A stretch of DNA of 9,076 nt from positions 1 through 9,076 of the forward strand of contig JAILZY010000121.1 of assembly GCA_023512255.1 (NCBI GenBank). Reading direction: 5' to 3'. The position numbers and the translations under genes were made by a program. How positions within the stretch are numbered: the first letter of the stretch is position 1; the number at the start of each line of letters is the position of its first letter. Under the pieces are notes generated by a model that ran no database searches, was not told the origin of the DNA, and was given only the letters and a program-made list of their open reading frames with translations. Shown here piece after piece: positions 5,774 to 9,076 of the stretch. The stretch is from a bacterium (GTDB taxonomy: Bacteria > SZUA-182 > DTGQ01).

Positions 5774-8614
5774 TTACCACCTACTGTGCCGAATCAGGCA
5801 ATTTATGAAACATCCCCCATTATCCTCCTTATCATCATCGGTATTGGTTACCGAGACGCTGGCAGTTTTGCCATTATAGTTTCCGTCTATACTTGAGGCT
5901 ACTAAATTAATCGAGTAAGTTTTATCACCATCATCCCGATCATCATCAACTCCGGTTACGGTTACGGTTTGAGCCTGATCCCAGTTAGTAGAACTAAAGG
6001 TAAGGCTAGCAGGCGATACCGTGCCCTCGGCAGTATTCGAGCTGCTCAGGGCTATGGTCACCTCAGCCGTCGGCTCGGTAGTCAGCACCACAGTGAAGGT
6101 AGCCGTGCCACCTTTTTCAGTGGTGGTGAGGCCACTGATTGCACTCACCAAGATGCCAGGGTCATTGTCCCTATTGGTTACCGTAACATCATCGGGATCA
6201 AGGCCACTGTAAGCTGGATCATAAGACACCGCCGCTGCGGTGATAATCGTGTAAGTTTTGAGACCATCAGCCACATCATCATCAACTCCGGTTACGGTTA
6301 CGGTTTGGGCAGTATTCCAGTTGTCAGTAGTAAAGGTAAGGCTAGCAGGCGATACCGTGCCCTCGGCAGTATTCGAGCTGTTCAGGGCTATGGTTACATC
6401 GGCCGTCGGCTGGCTGGTTAAAACCACGGTAAACTGGGCCGTACCCCCATCCTCCGATGTTTGGGGTCCGCTGGTAGGATTGACCGTTATGCCGGCAGTA
6501 TCATTGTCGGTAGCAGTATCATTGTCGGTATTGGTTACCGAGACGCTGGCAGTTACACCATTATAGCCTCCACCTGAGGCGGTTAAGTTAATCGTGTAAT
6601 TTACATTGCCATCAGCCACATTATCATCAACTCCGGTTACGGTTACGGTTTGGGCAGTATTCCAGTCGGCAGGAGTAAAGGTAAGGGAAGTTTTATCTAT
6701 TGCTCCCTCGCTATCATCTACACCGCTCAGGGCTATGGTCACCTCAGCCGTCGGCTTGGCATTCAGCACTACGGTGAAGCTAGCCGTATGCCCTGCACCT
6801 TCTGCCTCGGTTGTAGTTATACTCGCTGGATTGACCGTTATGCCGGCAGTATCATTGTCGGTATTGATTACCGTAACATCATCGGGATCAAGGCCACTGT
6901 AAGCTGGATCATCGGACACTGCCGCCGCGGTAATGATCGTGTAAGTTTTAGGACCATCAGCCACATCATCATCAACTCCGGTTACGGTTACGGTTTGGGC
7001 AGTATTCCAATTGGCAGAAGTAAAGGTAAGGCTAGCAGGCGATACTGTGCCCTCGTCAGTATTCGAGCTGCTCAGGGCTATGGTCACATCAGCCGCAGGC
7101 TGGCTGGTTAAGACCACGGTAAACTGGGCCGTGCCCCCAGCCTCAGATGTTTGTAGTCCACTGGTAGGATTGACTGTTATTCCGGCAGTATCATTGTCGG
7201 TATTGGTTACCGTAACATCATCAGGATCAAGGCCACTGTATGCTGGATCAGCGGACACTGCCGCCGCGGTAATGATCGTGTAAGTTTTAGGACCATCAAC
7301 CACATCATCATCAACTCCGGTTACGGTTACGGTTTGGGCAGTATTCCAGTTGTCAGGAGTAAAGGTAAGGGTCTCAGGCGATACCATGCCCTCGGCAGTA
7401 TTCGAGCTGCTCAAGGCTATGGTTACATCGGCCGTCGGCTGGCTGGTTAGCTTAACATCGAAGGTAGCCGTATGCCCTGCACCTTCTGCCTCGGTTGTAG
7501 TTATACTCGCTGGATCGACCGTTATGCCGGCAGTATCATCATCGGTATTGGTTACCGAGACGCTGGCAGTTTTGCCATTATAGTTTCCGTCTGTACTTGA
7601 GGCTACTAAATTAATCGAGTAAGTTTTATCATCATCAGCCACATCATCATCAACTCCGGTTACGGTTACGGTTTGGGCAGTATTCCAGTCGGTATCAGTA
7701 AAGGTAAGGCTAGCAGGCGATACCGTGCCCTCGGCAGTATTCGAGCTGCTCAAGGCTATGGTCACATCAGCTGTCGGTTTGGTAGTCAGCACCACAGTGA
7801 AGGTAGCCTTGCCGCCGCTTTCAGTGGTAGGGCCGCTGATTGCACTAACCAACATGCCCGGATCATTGTCATAATTGATTACTGTAACATCATCGGGATC
7901 AATATTATTATATTCTGTCTGGAAAGATTCTGTCGGTTCGGTGATAATCGTGTAAGTTTGAGGGCCATCAGGGACATCATCATCAACTCCGGTTACGGTT
8001 ACGGTCTGAGGAGTATTCCAGTTGTCATAAGTGAAGGTAAGGCTAGCAGGCGATACCGTTCCCTCGTCAGTGTCTGAACTGGTCAATTTTATAGTGACGT
8101 CCATGAGTGGCTGAGTGGTTATCACTATTGTGAAGGTAGCCTTGCCGCCGCTTTCAGTGGTTGGGCCGCTGATTTGGCTGACTATTATCCCTGTCTCATC
8201 ATCATAATTGGTTACCGTAACATCATCGGGATCAAGGCCGCTGTAGGCTGTATCCTCGGACACCGCCGCTGCGGTGATAATCGTGTAAGTTTTGGGACCA
8301 TCAGCCACGTTATCATCAACTCCGGTTACGGTTACGGTTTGGGCAGTATTCCAGTTGTCAGTAGTAAAGGTAAGGGTCTCAGGCGATACCGTGCCCTCGG
8401 CAGTATTCGAGCTGCTCAGGGCTATGGTTACATCGGCCGTCGGCTGGCTGGTTAAAACTACATCGAAAGTAGCCGTGCCGCCGTCCTCTGATGTTTCTAG
8501 TACACTGGTGGTAGGATTGACCGTTATGCCGGCCTGGGCTTGTGCATATCCATAAAATCCTAAACAGAGATTCAAAAACAGAACCACCCCAATAATTGAC
8601 TTTAACGATTTCAT
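5774..8614 (-). CDS. Large secreted protein with eight Calx-beta-like repeats
   Basis: The 946 residues begin with a signal peptide (MKSLKSIIGV, a hydrophobic core, then a probable cut after AQA near residue 27). Eight repeats of 110-117 residues fill residues 30-931. Each has a SExGGTATFxVVLTSQPTADVTIALSSS strand region, TVSPxxLTFT, NTAQTVTVTGVDDD and an acidic linker such as NTDNDTAG. The Asp-rich loops resemble the calcium-binding loops of Calx-beta and cadherin-like folds, so a rigid calcium-stabilised surface or secreted fibre is likely; ligand and function are unknown. There is no membrane anchor or LPXTG. The C-terminus NGGCFINCLIRHSRW has two Cys, the only ones after the signal peptide. 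GAGGAGGT (8619-8626) lies 4 nt before the ATG at 8614, a strong ribosome binding site. The gene is monocistronic by its flanks: a terminator-like hairpin downstream and a long AT-rich region upstream. Repeats are very similar even at the DNA level, suggesting recent expansion. Confidence 0.9.
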   Translation of the reverse strand: MKSLKSIIGVVLFLNLCLGFYGYAQAQAGITVNPTTSVLETSEDGGTATFDVVLTSQPTADVTIALSSSNTAEGTVSPETLTFTTDNWNTAQTVTVTGVDDNVADGPKTYTIITAAAVSEDTAYSGLDPDDVTVTNYDDETGIIVSQISGPTTESGGKATFTIVITTQPLMDVTIKLTSSDTDEGTVSPASLTFTYDNWNTPQTVTVTGVDDDVPDGPQTYTIITEPTESFQTEYNNIDPDDVTVINYDNDPGMLVSAISGPTTESGGKATFTVVLTTKPTADVTIALSSSNTAEGTVSPASLTFTDTDWNTAQTVTVTGVDDDVADDDKTYSINLVASSTDGNYNGKTASVSVTNTDDDTAGITVDPASITTTEAEGAGHTATFDVKLTSQPTADVTIALSSSNTAEGMVSPETLTFTPDNWNTAQTVTVTGVDDDVVDGPKTYTIITAAAVSADPAYSGLDPDDVTVTNTDNDTAGITVNPTSGLQTSEAGGTAQFTVVLTSQPAADVTIALSSSNTDEGTVSPASLTFTSANWNTAQTVTVTGVDDDVADGPKTYTIITAAAVSDDPAYSGLDPDDVTVINTDNDTAGITVNPASITTTEAEGAGHTASFTVVLNAKPTAEVTIALSGVDDSEGAIDKTSLTFTPADWNTAQTVTVTGVDDNVADGNVNYTINLTASGGGYNGVTASVSVTNTDNDTATDNDTAGITVNPTSGPQTSEDGGTAQFTVVLTSQPTADVTIALNSSNTAEGTVSPASLTFTTDNWNTAQTVTVTGVDDDVADGLKTYTIITAAAVSYDPAYSGLDPDDVTVTNRDNDPGILVSAISGLTTTEKGGTATFTVVLTTEPTAEVTIALSSSNTAEGTVSPASLTFSSTNWDQAQTVTVTGVDDDRDDGDKTYSINLVASSIDGNYNGKTASVSVTNTDDDKEDNGGCFINCLIRHSRW
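5822..8527 (-). repeat. Eight tandem ~340-bp coding repeats
   Basis: Repeat boundaries in transcription order are: 1 at 8527-8189, 2 at 8188-7856, 3 at 7855-7526, 4 at 7525-7181, 5 at 7180-6842, 6 at 6841-6491, 7 at 6490-6155 and 8 at 6154-5822. Each contains a near-identical block encoding TVTVTGVDD. First halves fall into three types (1, 5, 7; 2, 3, 8; 4, 6). Second halves fall into two: YTIITAAAVS...SGLDPDDVTV in 1, 4, 5 and 7 (a diverged form in 2), and YSINLVASS...YNGKTASVSV in 3, 6 and 8. The two halves assort independently. Confidence 0.9.
6495..6530. repeat. 18-bp in-frame tandem duplication at the repeat 6/7 boundary
   Basis: GCAGTATCATTGTCGGTA is present twice (6495-6512 and 6513-6530). 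It adds six residues and produces the linker TDNDTATDNDTAG, where other linkers have a single TDNDTAG. The duplication keeps the reading frame. Confidence 0.85.
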
Positions 8615-8737
8615 TTTGACCTCCTCTTAGTAAATTAAGTATTAATAAAGTTAATAAATAAGTATTAATAAATATATATAAATATTTTTAATTAACTTAT
8701 ATTAATTTGAAATCTATAAATATAGAGTTTTTATATT

Positions 8738-8753
8738 AGCATAAATTATGCCA
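8738..8753 (-). promoter_or_regulatory. Sigma-54-like (-24/-12) promoter for the repeat-protein gene
   Basis: On the minus strand TGGCATAATTTATGCT has GG and GC separated by exactly 10 nt. It agrees with the RpoN consensus TGGCAY-R-N4-TTGCW except for one T-to-A change before TGC. Transcription would start near 8727, about 110 nt before the ATG. The caution is that GCATAA-A-TTATGC is also a palindrome, and AT-rich DNA produces chance matches. Confidence 0.4.
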
Positions 8754-8985
8754 ATGCTGCTTTTTTCTTTATATGTCTCTATAAAATTTATTTATCTTTT
8801 ATTTTCAAAGAGATGTATGGAGCGAAAGCTCAGCCTGTTAAATAAAAATGGTAAATAAATAGCCTATTAACAAACTCGATTTGTGAATTAATTTTCATAA
8901 TTATTAGAATCATTATCTTTATATAATAAAACTTTTTGTTTATAAATACTATATATAGTAGTACAATATGAAATAAAATTCAAGG

Positions 8986-8991
8986 TATAAT
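8986..8991 (+). promoter_or_regulatory. Possible -10 element on the plus strand
   Basis: A perfect TATAAT, but with no good -35 element 16-18 nt upstream. Transcription would start near 8998-9000, right at the 17-bp repeat (9001-9017), so the RNA would start at or next to that repeat. Confidence 0.25.
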
Positions 8992-9000
8992 ATAACTATA

Positions 9001-9017
9001 CAGATGTTCCCCATGTT
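9001..9017 (+). repeat. 17-bp inverted repeat, right copy
   Basis: CAGATGTTCCCCATGTT is the exact reverse complement of 58-74. Read outward on the plus strand it gives ATG-TTC-CCC-ATG and is followed after 5 nt by AGGAGGAGGAG (9023-9033). The shared layout of a 17-mer followed by a purine-rich GGAGGAG suggests a common 5' leader element or a dispersed repeat family. Confidence 0.6.
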
Positions 9018-9076
9018 TAAATTAGGAGGAGGAGATAAGCCGCAGGGTAAGGGTATTGAGGTAAAAGATAATAGTA
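9004..9076 (+). CDS. Possible start of a plus-strand gene, cut by the window edge
   Basis: From ATG at 9004 (or ATG at 9013) a frame stays open to the end and begins MFPMFKLGGGDKPQGKG. No Shine-Dalgarno sequence precedes either ATG; AGGAGGAGGAG lies inside the frame and encodes part of LGGGD. If real it might be translated from a nearly leaderless RNA starting near 8998-9000. I do not recognise the product, and 24 codons are too few to be sure it is coding. Confidence 0.3.
   Translation, partial: MFPMFKLGGGDKPQGKGIEVKDNS

Larger units (their letters stand above)
8615..9003. other. AT-rich intergenic region upstream of the repeat-protein gene
   Basis: These 389 bp are far richer in A+T than the flanking genes and contain no supportable gene. 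Visible items: a 13-bp direct repeat AAGTATTAATAAA (8637-8649, 8660-8672), a sigma-54-like promoter on the minus strand (8738-8753), a small GC-richer island with a GAGC-GAAA-GCTC hairpin (8820-8831), the palindrome TACTATATATAGTA (8947-8960) and TATAAT on the plus strand (8986-8991). The region probably separates divergent transcription units. Confidence 0.6.

Noticed and set aside
5969-8555. Many plus-strand open frames of 60-150 codons opposite the repeat-protein gene
   Set aside because: They repeat with the same ~340-bp period as the gene on the other strand, have low-complexity sequences and no ribosome binding sites. They are antisense shadows of a repetitive coding sequence.
5774-8614. 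The tandem repeats as a CRISPR array
   Set aside because: Units are ~340 bp, encode one continuous reading frame and lack unique spacers between short identical repeats.
8814-8846. Tiny plus-strand frame MYGAKAQPVK
   Set aside because: Ten codons, no proper ribosome binding site and no conserved context; probably chance.
8811-8900. Riboswitch such as a c-di-GMP GEMM element, suggested by the GAGC-GAAA-GCTC hairpin in an AT-rich region
   Set aside because: Only a 4-bp stem with a GAAA loop is present. The conserved purine core and second helix of GEMM are absent, and no receptor helix is visible.
8947-8960. TACTATATATAGTA palindrome as an operator
   Set aside because: A 14-bp palindrome made almost only of A and T is expected by chance in such AT-rich DNA.
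58-9017. The 17-bp inverted repeats as ends of an intact transposon carrying cmk, rpsA and argS
   Set aside because: The interior is core housekeeping genes with no transposase or integrase and no target-site duplication that I can see, so a composite mobile element is not supported.

Overview
The window looks like chromosomal DNA of a Gram-negative, Deltaproteobacteria-like or candidate-phylum bacterium. The reasons are a six-domain ribosomal protein S1 (Firmicutes-type S1 proteins usually have four domains), a single-pass SPOR protein carrying an FTFFHTLP motif next to argS, and a large secreted repeat protein with acidic, probably calcium-binding loops. I cannot place it further without a database search. 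All five confident genes lie on the minus strand, so transcription runs from high to low coordinates.

Reading in the direction of transcription: an AT-rich intergenic stretch (8615-9003) carries a sigma-54-like promoter match and precedes a 946-residue secreted protein (5774-8614) built from a signal peptide and eight ~112-residue Calx-beta-like repeats. A strong 13-bp hairpin (5687-5717) follows. Next comes cmk (cytidylate kinase) behind a good sigma-70-type promoter, then rpsA (30S ribosomal protein S1) behind its own promoter and a leader with two adjacent inverted repeats, then argS (arginyl-tRNA synthetase), then a SPOR-domain membrane protein. Cmk, S1 and ArgS serve nucleotide supply and translation. 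The SPOR protein probably acts at peptidoglycan near the division site. The repeat protein is an accessory surface or secreted factor.

The most interesting regulatory region is rpsA-argS (2497-2661). A terminator-like hairpin ends only 16 nt before the argS ATG, leaving no room for a promoter. Upstream of it is a possible 16-codon peptide, MPFPLIRFSVLCGLRR, ending Arg-Arg-stop. This is the layout expected of arginine-responsive attenuation of argS, although the peptide lacks a clear ribosome binding site.

Other points of note are a 22-bp perfect palindrome at the predicted 5' end of the rpsA transcript, a ten-G run inside cmk, mosaic exchange of half-repeats in the secreted protein, a possible frameshifted CFI-box tail on that protein, a 17-bp perfect inverted repeat near the two ends of the window, and many 2-3 copy short tandem duplications in the intergenic DNA. 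I see no tRNA, rRNA, CRISPR array, transposase or phage gene.
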